From contig WFVD01000018.1 of NCBI GenBank assembly GCA_015491865.1, positions 62,001 through 126,000 on the forward strand: 64,000 nucleotides of DNA, read 5' to 3'. A model generated the notes under the pieces. That model did no database searches and was not told where the DNA came from. It was given only the letters and a program-made list of their open reading frames with translations. This document shows, one piece after another, positions 28,337-38,226 of this stretch (within the stretch, counting starts at the first letter, position 1; each line of letters starts with the position of its first letter). The position numbers were made by a program, and so were the translations under genes. Source of the stretch: Gammaproteobacteria bacterium (GTDB taxonomy: Bacteria; Pseudomonadota; Gammaproteobacteria; SZUA-140).

Positions 28337-30367
28337 ATGAATAGCCCAGTGATCAGCCCACTGCTAAGCGTTGAAAACCTCGTTACCCGCTTTGAAAATA
28401 ATGAGCAGACGGTCTGTGTCGTCGATGGTGTTAGCCTTACGATTCAACGTGGTGAGACTTATGCGTTACTGGGTGAATCGGGCTGCGGAAAATCGATCAC
28501 CTCATTTTCGATTATGCGCCTGTTACCACCAGCGGGGCGGGTGGTGGCCGGGCGGGTACTCTTTGATGGTGAAGATCTCATGCAGCTGTCGGATGATGCG
28601 ATGCGGCGTATACGTGGCCGCCGTGTGGCAATGATCTTTCAGGAGCCGATGAGCTCGCTTAACCCTGTTGTGACGATCGGTGAACAGATCGCAGAGTCGG
28701 TGCGGCTTCATCAAGGCTTAAAGGGACACGTAGTGAAAGAGAAGGTTGTTGCGCTACTCAATGATGTCGGCATTGCAGATTCGCAACAGCGCTACGGTGA
28801 CTACCCACACCAGCTCTCAGGCGGGATGAAGCAGCGCGTGATGATCGCCATCGCCCTGGCGGGGGAGCCTGAACTGCTGATTGCTGATGAACCGACGACA
28901 GCGCTCGATGTGACGATTCAGGCGCAGGTGCTTGCCTTGCTCAAAACACTACAGCAGAAGCGCGGCATGGCGCTGCTGTTGATCACCCATGACCTCGGGG
29001 TGGTCTCCACCATGGCAGACAGGGTCGGGGTGATGTATGCGGGGCAGCTGGTTGAGGAGGCGACACGTGAACAGTTTATTACTGCAGCGAAGCACCCTTA
29101 TAGCCAGAAACTGTTTGAGTCGCTGCCCGATATTAAAAAACGAGAGCAGCCACTCGCGGTGATTCATGGTGCGGTGCCATCACTGACAGAAAAATTTCCC
29201 GGTTGTCGCTTTGCCGCACGTTGTGATTTCAGTGATGATCGTTGTCACCAGCAGCTGCCGCCGTGGTTTGATCTCGGGGAGGGGCAGCGGGCGCGTTGCC
29301 ACCGCTTTGATTCCACTACACACTCGGCTGTTAACAGCGGCGCGCACCATCTGCCCGGTCAAAGCTGGCAGAAAAATACCAGACTTTCTGCTGTGACAAC
29401 GCTACTCGATGTGAAGGATCTTAAAGTACACTTTCAGCTTCGGCAGGGGATTTTTAGCCGTCAAAGCGGTTCTCTCTATGCAGTGGATGGGGTCTCGTTG
29501 CAGCTTAACAGGGGTGCGACCATTGCTCTGGTGGGTGAATCTGGCTGTGGTAAAACCACTGTCGGTAAAGCGATTCTGCAACTGACTCGACCAACAGGTG
29601 GTGAGGTGTTATTTGCCGGGGAGGATCTCTGTCAACTCAGTGAAGCGGCACTGCGTAACAGGCGAAATGAGTTTCAGATCATCTTTCAGGACCCCTTCTC
29701 TTCGATGAATCCGCGCATGAAGGTGGCTGAGATCATTCGCGAAGGGATGGTAACACTGGCGATAGGCACAGCTGCCGAACAGTCGGCACGCATCGATCAA
29801 CTACTCACGCAGGTCGGTTTGCCACTCGAGGCGCGTAACCGTTATCCACATGAGTTCTCCGGTGGGCAGCGTCAGCGCATCTGTATTGCACGTGCGCTGG
29901 CAGTCAACCCCAAACTGATTATCTGTGATGAACCGACCAGTGCGCTGGATGTTTCAGTACAGGCGCAGATTCTTAATCTGTTGAAGCAGCTACAGCGTGA
30001 GATGGGACTCTCGTATCTTTTTATTACACATAACCTGTCGGTCGTCGCCTATCTTGCCGATGAAGTTGCGGTGATGTATCTCGGCCGTATTGTTGAACAG
30101 GGAGGAGTAGATGAACTTCTTAACCATCCCAAACACCCTTATACACAGGCGTTAATCTCTGCCATCCCGACGGTTAATAAAGAGGATGGGCGTGAGGTTA
30201 TTCAACTGCAGGGAGAGCTTCCCTCGCCTGCAGCACCGCCAGCAGGGTGTCATTTTCACACCCGCTGCCCACGGGTGATGGCTCAATGTCGTAACAGCTA
30301 TCCAGCCAGTTTGTTATTAAGTGATAGCCATCGCGTGAGTTGTTTTTTATATTCAGAGAACTCATAG
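28337..30367 (+). CDS. Second double ABC ATPase, with oligopeptide-type C-terminal motifs
   Basis: A 676-residue protein again holding two ATPase domains. Domain 1: [29 protein letters not shown]. Domain 2: [29 protein letters not shown]. Each is followed by the oligo-HPY motif of peptide importers: [14 protein letters not shown] after domain 1 and [14 protein letters not shown] at the end. In some peptide importers related C-terminal cysteines bind an iron-sulfur cluster; whether these do is not known. It lies six bases after the first ATPase gene, so the operon encodes four ATPase domains for two permeases. Confidence 0.92.
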   Translation: MNSPVISPLLSVENLVTRFENNEQTVCVVDGVSLTIQRGETYALLGESGCGKSITSFSIMRLLPPAGRVVAGRVLFDGEDLMQLSDDAMRRIRGRRVAMIFQEPMSSLNPVVTIGEQIAESVRLHQGLKGHVVKEKVVALLNDVGIADSQQRYGDYPHQLSGGMKQRVMIAIALAGEPELLIADEPTTALDVTIQAQVLALLKTLQQKRGMALLLITHDLGVVSTMADRVGVMYAGQLVEEATREQFITAAKHPYSQKLFESLPDIKKREQPLAVIHGAVPSLTEKFPGCRFAARCDFSDDRCHQQLPPWFDLGEGQRARCHRFDSTTHSAVNSGAHHLPGQSWQKNTRLSAVTTLLDVKDLKVHFQLRQGIFSRQSGSLYAVDGVSLQLNRGATIALVGESGCGKTTVGKAILQLTRPTGGEVLFAGEDLCQLSEAALRNRRNEFQIIFQDPFSSMNPRMKVAEIIREGMVTLAIGTAAEQSARIDQLLTQVGLPLEARNRYPHEFSGGQRQRICIARALAVNPKLIICDEPTSALDVSVQAQILNLLKQLQREMGLSYLFITHNLSVVAYLADEVAVMYLGRIVEQGGVDELLNHPKHPYTQALISAIPTVNKEDGREVIQLQGELPSPAAPPAGCHFHTRCPRVMAQCRNSYPASLLLSDSHRVSCFLYSENS

Positions 30368-30446
30368 GCAAAGCGTAGTGGTAATTTTTCTATTTTGCTT
30401 TTCTCTGAAATGACTATCGAACCTTATACGCGTTTGAAGATGAGTT

Positions 30447-30475
30447 TTGCGAATGTCAAATGTTGTGACTATAAT
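30447..30475 (+). promoter_or_regulatory. Sigma-70 promoter of the histone-like gene
   Basis: TTGCGA (30447-30452), a 17-base spacer and a perfect TATAAT (30470-30475). The predicted start is 30481-30482, the first base of the inverted repeat listed next. Confidence 0.72.
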
Positions 30476-30480
30476 GTCGC

Positions 30481-30531
30481 GCCTCTGATTAAATTATAAG
30501 TAAAGTTATATTTTCTGGTTTAATCAGAGGC
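30481..30531 (+). promoter_or_regulatory. 5'-terminal hairpin in the leader of the histone-like gene
   Basis: Perfect 13-bp arms, GCCTCTGATTAAA and its complement (30481-30493 and 30519-30531), enclose an AT-rich 25-base loop. GAATTTTTT follows five bases later. Its left arm coincides with the predicted transcript start. It could stabilise the mRNA, act as an attenuator because of the T-tract, or bind a regulator as DNA. Confidence 0.6.
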
Positions 30532-30559
30532 CGAATTTTTTAATCATTTAGGGAATAAC

Positions 30560-31153
30560 ATGGTCGATAATAAAAAAGCTACAACCAGAAAGAGCACTAT
30601 TAAAAAATCATCTGCAAAAAAGCCAGCTACTAAAAAGCGTGCGGTTAAAAAGAAAGTAGCCCTTAGCAATGAGGCGCTGTTAGCCGTGACACCTGTCGAT
30701 AAAGCGCATGCCCGTTCTATTTCGGCACTTGCAAAAGCGATCAGGAAATCAGAACGTGCCGCGAATGCATCGGCAATAGCAGCTGAAAAAGTTACCGCGG
30801 CGAAGGATAAGCTTGCACAGGCTAAGGCCAATGCCAGATTGAAAAAGACAGAAGTCGCAAAAAAAGCGCTGGCTCGCGCAGCTGCTGGTTATGATAAAGC
30901 CAGAGTCACCTTAAGTGAAAAGGTGGCGATTTCCAGAGCAGCGCTTGCAGTGACCACTGAAGCGGCGAGTGAGGTTAAAGCCGGTATTGCGAAAGAGCAG
31001 GCCAAGCAGGCCGCTATTGCTGCTTTTACGGTTAAGTGGGAAAAACAGTACGACCGTAAAATGAAGGCAGCAGCGAAAGCAAAAGAAAAAGCTAAAAAGG
31101 CCGCAGCCAAAAAGGCTTCGGCCAGGAGAAAGGGCTCAAAGAAAACCGTGTAA
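30560..31153 (+). CDS. Lysine/alanine-rich histone H1-like protein
   Basis: A 197-residue, very basic, low-complexity protein. The N-terminal 35 residues and the C-terminal 40 are lysine/alanine repeats (KKSSAKKPATKKRAVKKK; KAKEKAKKAAAKKASARRK), and the middle is a long alanine-rich helix. This resembles histone H1-like or AlgP-like nucleoid proteins of gammaproteobacteria, which bind DNA non-specifically; the role here is inferred from composition only. An AGGGA ribosome site precedes the ATG. It is monocistronic, between its own promoter and a strong terminator. Confidence 0.75.
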   Translation: MVDNKKATTRKSTIKKSSAKKPATKKRAVKKKVALSNEALLAVTPVDKAHARSISALAKAIRKSERAANASAIAAEKVTAAKDKLAQAKANARLKKTEVAKKALARAAAGYDKARVTLSEKVAISRAALAVTTEAASEVKAGIAKEQAKQAAIAAFTVKWEKQYDRKMKAAAKAKEKAKKAAAKKASARRKGSKKTV

Positions 31154-31175
31154 TCTCTGGCTATCTTTGATGTTT

Positions 31176-31214
31176 AAAAAAGGGTGATGCATCCGGTGGC
31201 ATCACCCTTTTTTT
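31176..31214 (+). terminator. Rho-independent terminator of the histone-like gene
   Basis: A perfect stem AAAAAAGGGTGATGC with its complement (31176-31190 and 31199-31213), an eight-base loop and T7. It can work in both directions. Confidence 0.93.
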
Positions 31215-31291
31215 GTAAAATATTCTGAGCTGTGCTCCTCTCTGAATGGATGAGATAATCAGAGCCTCGCTCCAGAGGTTATTTACATTTT

Positions 31292-32116
31292 ATGCTATCC
31301 ATTGCTGTTGTCATTCCAACCTATAACCGCATAACAACGCTTGCTCGTGCGATCGAGTCGGTGCTGGCACAAACCTCTCCTGCCAGTGAGATCATTGTTG
31401 TCGACGACGGTTCCAGCGACGGCACTGTCAGTTGGGTTTGTGAACATTATCCACAAATTAAGCTAATCGAGCAGCCAAACAGGGGGGTGAGTGCTGCGCG
31501 TAATCGTGGCATTGAGTCTACACATTGTGACTGGATTGCGTTACTCGATTCTGATGATGAATGGTTGCCGAAAAAACTGGAAGAACAGGTGGCGCTAATA
31601 GCAAGGCGACCTGAACACCGCTTGATACACAGCGATGAGATCTGGATTCGTAACGGGGTGCGTGTCAACCCGATGAAGAAACATGCCAAGAAGGGTGGGT
31701 GGATTTTTCAGGACTGCTTGCCACTCTGCGCCATTTCACCCTCGGCCGTGATGATTCACCGCACGCTCTTTGATCAAGTGGGGCTGTTTGATGAGACGCT
31801 GCCCGCCTGTGAAGATTACGATATGTGGTTGCGCATCACATCACGCTTTCCGGTGCTTTACTGTGAACAGCCCTTGATTAAGAAGTATGGTGGTCATGAA
31901 GATCAGCTTTCAGGAAAATACTGGGGAATGGATCGCTTTCGCATCCAGGCGCTGGTTAACCTGCTTGAACTGGTCGAGCTTAATGAGAGCGATAGCAGTG
32001 CAGCGCAGGCGATGTTGCTGAAGAAAACAGCGATCATGCTAAAGGGTGCGCGAAAGCATGGTAACAGCGAATTGATTAAGCAGTGTGAAGCGCTACAGCA
32101 GCAGTGGTCTGCATGA
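31292..32116 (+). CDS. Family 2 glycosyltransferase
   Basis: A 274-residue GT-A fold glycosyltransferase. Seen: VVIPTYNRITTLARAIESVL at the start, the nucleotide-binding VVDDGSSDGT, the metal-binding LDSDDEW (DxD equivalent), and CEDYDMWLRI, where the ED pair supplies the catalytic base in this family. No membrane segment, so a cytoplasmic or peripheral enzyme. Likely used for lipopolysaccharide or another surface glycan, but no glycan cluster surrounds it and the sugar is unknown. It is convergent with the chemoreceptor gene. Confidence 0.88.
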   Translation: MLSIAVVIPTYNRITTLARAIESVLAQTSPASEIIVVDDGSSDGTVSWVCEHYPQIKLIEQPNRGVSAARNRGIESTHCDWIALLDSDDEWLPKKLEEQVALIARRPEHRLIHSDEIWIRNGVRVNPMKKHAKKGGWIFQDCLPLCAISPSAVMIHRTLFDQVGLFDETLPACEDYDMWLRITSRFPVLYCEQPLIKKYGGHEDQLSGKYWGMDRFRIQALVNLLELVELNESDSSAAQAMLLKKTAIMLKGARKHGNSELIKQCEALQQQWSA

Positions 32117-32144
32117 CTGACTGGCCCTCAGCATCTCTTCCGCA

Positions 32145-34667
32145 TTAAAACAGGTCGATATCCCCTGCGTCAGACTGCTGGTTTTTTTCTGCTTCAGCAC
32201 GGGATTTTTTTGCAGCAAGTGCAGCACCATATCTCTTGTCGGCTCCTTTAATGTGTTTGGCAAGCCACTCATTGAGAAAGTCCAGCAGATCAACCATGAT
32301 GTGCTCTGCATTGTTATCAAGGCGTGACTGAAAGTCGACCACCTGTGCAATGAGTTTTTTATGCTTCTCTTTATGAGCTTCAAGTTTTTCATATCCCTGC
32401 CGCGCCAGCATTCCCTCTTCATAGGAGAAATGAGAGACGGTGTAGTCAACCAACCCCTGCAATATCCGTTTCATTAAATAAAGGCTACGTTCATCAGCAG
32501 CCTGTTTACTCAGGTCATTAATCATGTCGACAAGGATTCTATGTTGCCGGTCAATTTCCGGAATGCCCACGCTAAAGCTGTCATCCCATTTAAATAAAAC
32601 ATTATCTGCCTGTCTGCTTGCGGTCATTAGCTGTTCATCGCTAATTGCGAAGCGTTTAATCAGCGACTGCGACTCTGATGCCAGTGCCTTAATGATGCAG
32701 GCATCTTCAACAGTACCGAGGGCAACGGCGGATGCCTGACGAGATGCGCTGGTCATGTTAATGACATTATTGTCGAGACTCTTTGCCATGTTGCTCTGCT
32801 GTTCTGCGGAAATGGCGATGCGACTATTCATTTCACTGATTGAGGTGACTGTTTCGGTGATCTCATTTAACATATCTCCGGCTATTTTTGCCTGCATAAC
32901 GCTATTGGTAAGCTGGGCCTCGCTGGTGGCTATCACCTCTACCGCGCGGCTACTCCCTGATTTCAACGCATCAATCATGCGTTGTATATCCTGTGTGGCT
33001 AGATGAGTTTTGTTGGCCAGATTACGCACTTCATCTGCAACGACAGCAAAACCGCGCCCATGTTCACCCGCGCGGGCAGCCTCAATGGCAGCATTTAATG
33101 CTAGCAAATTCGTCTGCTCTGCAATCTCTCCGATCATATTCAGGATGCTGCTGATCTCCTGACTGTCACTATTGACCTTGTTGATAACATCTGAGACCTT
33201 ACCGATCTCGCCAGACAGTAGATCGATCGATTCAACAACTTCAGAGACAACCTGTTTACCCCTCTTTGCCGACGCTTCGGCCTGTTTAGCAGAGTTAGCT
33301 GCTTCTGAAATATTGCTGGAGATGTCCTGAACCATGGATGAAAGCTCGCTAATGGATTGGCTGGTCGCGGCGCTATCTTCTACCTGGCTGCTCACGGAGT
33401 TTTCGGTTACCTGGCTTGACTCAGTGAGACGTGTCGAAACATCATTGAATAGATTGCTAGTGCGAAGCACTGCGGCTATGGTCTGGCTCACCCCCTGAGA
33501 GATGGTATCCATGGCGTTGAATATCTGCCCCATCTCATCATGAGAGGCCAGATCAGTGATACTGCTTTGCGTTAAATCACCATCAGCCATATTCTTTGCA
33601 TAGTGCACCAGACGGCGTAATTTCCGGGTAAAACTTAAATAGAAGCCAAGCAGTAGATAGGCGAGTAGCACGATGGTCGCGGCAATGATTGCCATATAGA
33701 TATTACGCTCTAGTCGCTCCTGTGTGATGCGCCTTTCAATGGAGTGCATCACGATGGGAATCATCTCATTTGAGAGCTGAAGCGTATTTTGAATCGCCTG
33801 CGTTCCCAGGGCGAAATAGTCCTGTACCGCCATTTTTGATGATATGCCGCTATCGACCAGTGCGATCTGCTCGCGTGTGGTCTGTAAAAAAGCGTTCACA
33901 TTATCGCTGCCCTGGGTGAAGGTCGCCTTCAATGTTGGCTGGTGGTGCAGGTAGGCTATCTCATTGGCAATTGATACCAGTTGATACTCTACTCGGTCAA
34001 TAAGAATCATCAGCTTCACACGTTTCTTCGCCAGCTGATCCGGGTTGGCCAGCAGGCCAGCGGTGCTTCCCCTGATCACTCCAATATCGTTGATGAGAGT
34101 CGGGATGTTACGGATAAAGACATCGGCCATATGGGCGTTATCACCGCCTGAATCCTGTAGCAGATGGGTAACACGACCAACATGTTTCATATAAGCGATG
34201 ATCAGCTCAATCACCTGGTTATGGGCGGTGAAGCTTGCTTCAATTTTATTGTTGCGAAATGCCGCCTGAGCGACTGCCCAGGCCTCCCGAATGGTGCTAA
34301 CTTTCTCGCTTAATTGAAGGTCAACCGCACTGCTCTCTTTTATCGATTCAAGTGCGGTGATCAGTTTTTCAACCTGCTGCTGTTTCTCCAACACATCAGG
34401 CAGATCCCCCCTTTTGCCGCTGTTCAGGTAGCTGTTTGAACTGCCCCGGGACTGTCCGACCGCGACCAGAAGCTGCTGTAGAGAGCGCTCAATCGCTAGT
34501 CCACTACGCTCCTGGGAAAGGTGTGCGATCTCTTTTCCAAGGAACTCAAGGGCCACATAACTTAATATTAAAACGGGAAAAAGGGAAATAGATACAATTA
34601 GATAGAGTTTTGTTTTTAGGCCCAGGCGATCCATTAAATAGATCACAGGGGCGATGAATATTTTCAT
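32145..34667 (-). CDS. Methyl-accepting chemotaxis protein with C-terminal hemerythrin domain
   Basis: An 840-residue chemoreceptor. Order: first membrane helix (about 16-38), a large helical periplasmic region (about 40-320), second helix (about 322-345), HAMP (about 345-400), the methyl-accepting signalling hairpin with the conserved tip [19 protein letters not shown] (about 515-533), and a bacteriohemerythrin domain from about 692 to 820. The di-iron ligands are visible: DRQH, HFSYEE, HKEKH, and H-x4-D in AKHIKGAD. Such domains bind oxygen reversibly, as in Desulfovibrio DcrH, so oxygen sensing is inferred. Unlike the usual receptor tail there is no NWETF-type CheR-docking pentapeptide. 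The ATG at 34667 fits the upstream sigma-28 promoter; an in-frame ATG lies at 34703. Confidence 0.92.
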   Translation of the reverse strand: MKIFIAPVIYLMDRLGLKTKLYLIVSISLFPVLILSYVALEFLGKEIAHLSQERSGLAIERSLQQLLVAVGQSRGSSNSYLNSGKRGDLPDVLEKQQQVEKLITALESIKESSAVDLQLSEKVSTIREAWAVAQAAFRNNKIEASFTAHNQVIELIIAYMKHVGRVTHLLQDSGGDNAHMADVFIRNIPTLINDIGVIRGSTAGLLANPDQLAKKRVKLMILIDRVEYQLVSIANEIAYLHHQPTLKATFTQGSDNVNAFLQTTREQIALVDSGISSKMAVQDYFALGTQAIQNTLQLSNEMIPIVMHSIERRITQERLERNIYMAIIAATIVLLAYLLLGFYLSFTRKLRRLVHYAKNMADGDLTQSSITDLASHDEMGQIFNAMDTISQGVSQTIAAVLRTSNLFNDVSTRLTESSQVTENSVSSQVEDSAATSQSISELSSMVQDISSNISEAANSAKQAEASAKRGKQVVSEVVESIDLLSGEIGKVSDVINKVNSDSQEISSILNMIGEIAEQTNLLALNAAIEAARAGEHGRGFAVVADEVRNLANKTHLATQDIQRMIDALKSGSSRAVEVIATSEAQLTNSVMQAKIAGDMLNEITETVTSISEMNSRIAISAEQQSNMAKSLDNNVINMTSASRQASAVALGTVEDACIIKALASESQSLIKRFAISDEQLMTASRQADNVLFKWDDSFSVGIPEIDRQHRILVDMINDLSKQAADERSLYLMKRILQGLVDYTVSHFSYEEGMLARQGYEKLEAHKEKHKKLIAQVVDFQSRLDNNAEHIMVDLLDFLNEWLAKHIKGADKRYGAALAAKKSRAEAEKNQQSDAGDIDLF

Positions 34668-34719
34668 GCATCCCTCTCTCAACGACATCACCAGAATTAA
34701 CATGTGGATTACATCTGTA

Positions 34720-34746
34720 GTATCGACATAGGGAGTGTGGACTTTA
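34720..34746 (-). promoter_or_regulatory. Sigma-28 (FliA) promoter of the chemoreceptor
   Basis: On the minus strand TAAAGTCC, exactly 11 bases, then GTCGATAC, against the consensus TAAAGTTT-N11-GCCGATAA. It lies 50-80 bases before the chosen start codon, and chemoreceptor genes are typical class 3 flagellar-regulon members. Confidence 0.7.
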
Positions 34747-34774
34747 GCCTGGGGTAGGCTAAATCCTACGTAGG
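34743..34774. repeat. Adjacent palindromes overlapping the chemoreceptor promoter
   Basis: TTTAGCCT-GGGGT-AGGCTAAA (34743-34763) is directly followed by the ten-base palindrome CCTACGTAGG (34765-34774). The first overlaps the -35 box of the sigma-28 promoter by four bases. They look like regulator sites; the TACGTA core resembles those of LuxR/GerE-type regulators, but no identity is claimed. Confidence 0.45.
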
Positions 34775-34800
34775 GATAATGGAGGTTCTGATGTCTCTTG

Positions 34801-35436
34801 TCAGTGTTTCTGATTTGGGGTCATCACAAACAGTGCTAATGAGATGATTAACCCGCTAACTGCTCCGTAAAGGTGAGCATCCACAATGACGTTGCCCCCT
34901 GCAAATTCGGTGCTTCCTGGTAAGGGGCCAGCGACCTGTTCCCAGGCAAGTTTTCCTGTGAGCAGTATTAATAAGAGTAGCTCAGCGCGATACCCCGCCT
35001 TTATGCTCGCCACCACACCCGCGACAAACATGCCGTGTAATATACCCGACAGGCCGACGTACCACTGAAGTTCTGGATTAAACAGCAGCATGCCGATGCT
35101 GGTTGCGACTGCACAGACGACAATAATCAGTAACCAGCTGCTGTTTTTAATTAAGTGACCAAAGAGCAGCCAGATCAGTATCAGGCCGATAGCATTCATC
35201 CACAGATGGGGCCAGCCAAGATGTACCAGATGGCCGCTGATAAGCCGCCACACTTCGCCATGAAAGATGCCATCCCGGTCATAGCGCAGCCACTCGTCAA
35301 TGTTCCCCCCGCCGAGCTGAATCAGTAGCGCAATGAGAAAGAGTGCTAGCGGGATTATGTTTGCGTGCAGGCGTGAGATAAAAGGCGGGGAGGGTTCACG
35401 CGATGGCATTTTGTTATCAGAGGCGGTAGAGGGCAT
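34801..35436 (-). CDS. rrtA: Rhombosortase (rhomboid-family intramembrane protease)
   Basis: A 211-residue inner-membrane protease with about six helices. The motifs [30 protein letters not shown] (catalytic serine in GLSG) and [11 protein letters not shown] (catalytic histidine) are those of rhombosortases, the rhomboid subgroup that processes proteins bearing a GlyGly-CTERM tail during type II secretion. No protein in this window has that tail, so its substrates are elsewhere. The gene lies between glnD (upstream, 131 bp) and the chemoreceptor (downstream). Confidence 0.88.
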   Translation of the reverse strand: MPSTASDNKMPSREPSPPFISRLHANIIPLALFLIALLIQLGGGNIDEWLRYDRDGIFHGEVWRLISGHLVHLGWPHLWMNAIGLILIWLLFGHLIKNSSWLLIIVVCAVATSIGMLLFNPELQWYVGLSGILHGMFVAGVVASIKAGYRAELLLLILLTGKLAWEQVAGPLPGSTEFAGGNVIVDAHLYGAVSGLIISLALFVMTPNQKH

Positions 35437-35567
35437 GGCAAAAATTAAACCGGCAGGTTAACAGGTTGCACTGGTTTCATAAGAGCACTTAATAGATGGC
35501 ATAGAAGACACTTTCACCTTTCTGATCAAGTCGTAATGAGTGGCCGGTTGATAACATAGCAAAGGCC

Positions 35568-38189
35568 TCACGCTAATGTCTCAAGCAGTGCTGCATGCAG
35601 CTTCTCCAGTTGCGCTTTATCGCTGATGGGACGATCATCTTTATCGCTGATATAAAAAATATCCTCGATATGCTCACCAAAGGTGCCAATTTTGGCGTTA
35701 TGAACTTTGACATGGCACTCCATCAGCACCTTGCCAATACGGGATAGCAGACCGGGCCGATCACTGGTGATCAGTTCCAGCACCGTCAGTGAAGTGTTGG
35801 GTATGCTGGAGAAGTTGAGCTGAGTCGGGGTGTGGAAATGTTTCTGTCTACGGCTGAGGCGGCGAGTGGGTGGAAGCGTGGGTGGGGTATTTTGCGTAAT
35901 GATCCGCTTCAGTGTGCTTATGATATCTTCAATACGGGTGCTGTCACTCACGGTGCTGCCACCATGTTCAAGCACAATATAGGTATTGAGGGCAAAGCCA
36001 TTATTTGCGGTGATAATACGTGCATCGATAATGTCGAGGTTGAGCTGATCCAGTGCCATGGCAGTGTTGGCAAAGAGATTCTCTTTATCACGCGTATAGA
36101 TGAATATTTTGGAGCCGCCCTGTTCATTGTCTGAAGAGATGGCGATCAACGGCTGTGCAGCCTGATGGTTGATGATTTCACGACTATGCCAGGTGATTTC
36201 ATCAACGCTATGGCGTAGAAAATAGTCGTTATCAAGCTGCTGCCAGAGCGCATCAACCTGTTTCATATCATGGTGTGCCAGCTGCGAGCGGGCTGCTTTT
36301 TTCTGCTTTTCCACTAGTTCAAATTTATCGACCTGATTATTGAGGCCGCGTCTTAACGCCCGTTTGGTGGCGCTGTAGAGCTTGAATAGTAGGGAGTCTT
36401 TCCAGTTGTTCCACAGTTTGGGGTCGGTGCCGCGAATGTCTGCTACAGTGAGCAGATAAAGGTAATCAAGCCGCGTCTGCTCCTGGACGATAGCAGCAAA
36501 ATCGGCAATCACAGTAGGGTCACTGATATCTTTACGTTGTGCAGTCACTGACATTACCAGGTGGTTCTCTACCAGCCAGGCAACCATACTGGCATCCTGC
36601 TCGTTTAAACCGTGATGCTGGCAAAATATGTAGGCATCTTCTCGCCCCAGCAGTGAATGGTCGCCACCACGCCCTTTGGCGATGTCATGAAATAATGCGC
36701 CAAGGTAGAGTATCTCCAGTTTGTTAAGTTGAAGGATAATATCGCTACAGTTTGGGAATTCATCTTGAAACTCAGCCACCGCAAAACGGCGCACATTACG
36801 CAGGACATTTAATGTATGTTCATCGACGGTGTAAACATGAAACAGATCATACTGCATCTGCCCGACAATCCTGCCAAACGCCGGGATATAGGCGGCAAGC
36901 AGTCCGTAACGGTTCATTCGCCGCAGCTGGTGGGTGATGCCCTGTGACTGACGGAAGAGTGTAATAAAGTAATCCCTGCACTCCTGGTTGTTACGGAAAT
37001 CGTCGTCAATCAGGTAGAGGTGGCTCCGCACCAGGCGAATAGTGGCAGCACGTACCCCTTTAATTTCAGGGTGCTGTGCCAGAATCAGGAAGAGTTCAAG
37101 CAGCGCTGATGGGTGTTCTTTAAAGATACTGTCACGGGTCACCTCAAGGTATTTCGCTGTGACCTGAAAGCGCTGGTTGATGATGCACGGCGTTTTATTG
37201 TAATCACTGAGTATCTCTTCCCGGAAGTGCTGCAGCAGCATCTCGTTGAGACGATGTACCTCCATAATGTGGATGTAGTAATCTTTCATAAATGCTTCAA
37301 TCGCAAGGCTGTTGTTTTTTTCCTGATAGCCCAGCGTCTCTGCAATGGTGCGCTGGTGGTCAAACAGCAAGCGGTCCTCACTGCGTTTTGTGTGCAGGTG
37401 AAGGATGAAACGGACTCGCCATAAAAAATTACGTGCGCGGATGAGCGCGTCGTACTCTTCCTGTGTCAGGAACTTCTGGGTGACAAGGGCCTCGAGTGAT
37501 TCTGAGTTAAAATAACGGCGTGTCACCCAGGCGATCATCTGAAGGTCACGCAGTCCGCCAGGGCCTTCTTTTACATTGGGTTCCAGGTTGTAGGCGGCAT
37601 CGTGATATTTCAGATGCCGTTCGAGTTGCTCCTGCTCCTTGGCTTTAAAGAATTCGGCGCTAGACCAGATCTTCTCTGGCGCAATGCGCTGCTGCAGCGT
37701 TTTGAGTAGCGCTGGGGGGCCGGCAAGGTGGCGCGCTTCAATCAGGTTGGTGATGATGGTGATGTCGCGGCTGGCCTCATCAACACATTCATCGAGGGTG
37801 CGAGTGCTTTGGCCGATCTCAAGGCCGATGTCCCACAGAAAAGTAATCAGGGCGCTTAACGCCTCCTGATAGTCGTGGTGATTCTCCTGTGATAGCAGGA
37901 TGAGCACATCGACATCTGAATAGGGGTGGAGTTCACCGCGCCCATATCCACCGACGGCAATCAACGCAACCCCGCTATCTTCTGCAGGCATAAAGTGTTG
38001 CCAGGCGTGCTGTAGCAGGTGGTCAGTGAAGTTGGCGCGCTCATGAATCAGAGTGGTAATCGGGGTGTTGCTGTTGAGGTGCTGGCGTAGCGTCTCAATC
38101 ACCTTTCTGGTGGTGCTGCGGCACTCTTGAAGCAGGTTGTCCCGGGTTGCAAAGGCGTGCTTGATTTCATTTAGATGTGTTGATAACAC
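35568..38189 (-). CDS. glnD: Bifunctional PII uridylyltransferase / uridylyl-removing enzyme
   Basis: GlnD senses glutamine and adds or removes UMP on PII proteins, controlling nitrogen assimilation. The 873-residue protein matches E. coli (890). Seen: the nucleotidyltransferase motif GGYGRGELHPYSDVD (residues 80-94), the HD phosphohydrolase core FHDIAKGRGGDHS (about 499-511), and two C-terminal ACT domains (about 676-745 and 798-870) that bind glutamine. It lies 37 bases after map on the same strand, and the two are probably an operon, as in E. coli. Confidence 0.97.
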   Translation of the reverse strand: MLSTHLNEIKHAFATRDNLLQECRSTTRKVIETLRQHLNSNTPITTLIHERANFTDHLLQHAWQHFMPAEDSGVALIAVGGYGRGELHPYSDVDVLILLSQENHHDYQEALSALITFLWDIGLEIGQSTRTLDECVDEASRDITIITNLIEARHLAGPPALLKTLQQRIAPEKIWSSAEFFKAKEQEQLERHLKYHDAAYNLEPNVKEGPGGLRDLQMIAWVTRRYFNSESLEALVTQKFLTQEEYDALIRARNFLWRVRFILHLHTKRSEDRLLFDHQRTIAETLGYQEKNNSLAIEAFMKDYYIHIMEVHRLNEMLLQHFREEILSDYNKTPCIINQRFQVTAKYLEVTRDSIFKEHPSALLELFLILAQHPEIKGVRAATIRLVRSHLYLIDDDFRNNQECRDYFITLFRQSQGITHQLRRMNRYGLLAAYIPAFGRIVGQMQYDLFHVYTVDEHTLNVLRNVRRFAVAEFQDEFPNCSDIILQLNKLEILYLGALFHDIAKGRGGDHSLLGREDAYIFCQHHGLNEQDASMVAWLVENHLVMSVTAQRKDISDPTVIADFAAIVQEQTRLDYLYLLTVADIRGTDPKLWNNWKDSLLFKLYSATKRALRRGLNNQVDKFELVEKQKKAARSQLAHHDMKQVDALWQQLDNDYFLRHSVDEITWHSREIINHQAAQPLIAISSDNEQGGSKIFIYTRDKENLFANTAMALDQLNLDIIDARIITANNGFALNTYIVLEHGGSTVSDSTRIEDIISTLKRIITQNTPPTLPPTRRLSRRQKHFHTPTQLNFSSIPNTSLTVLELITSDRPGLLSRIGKVLMECHVKVHNAKIGTFGEHIEDIFYISDKDDRPISDKAQLEKLHAALLETLA

Positions 38190-38226
38190 GGAGTAGGTTC
38201 GCTCTATAAATTAAGGGGTGAGGGGG

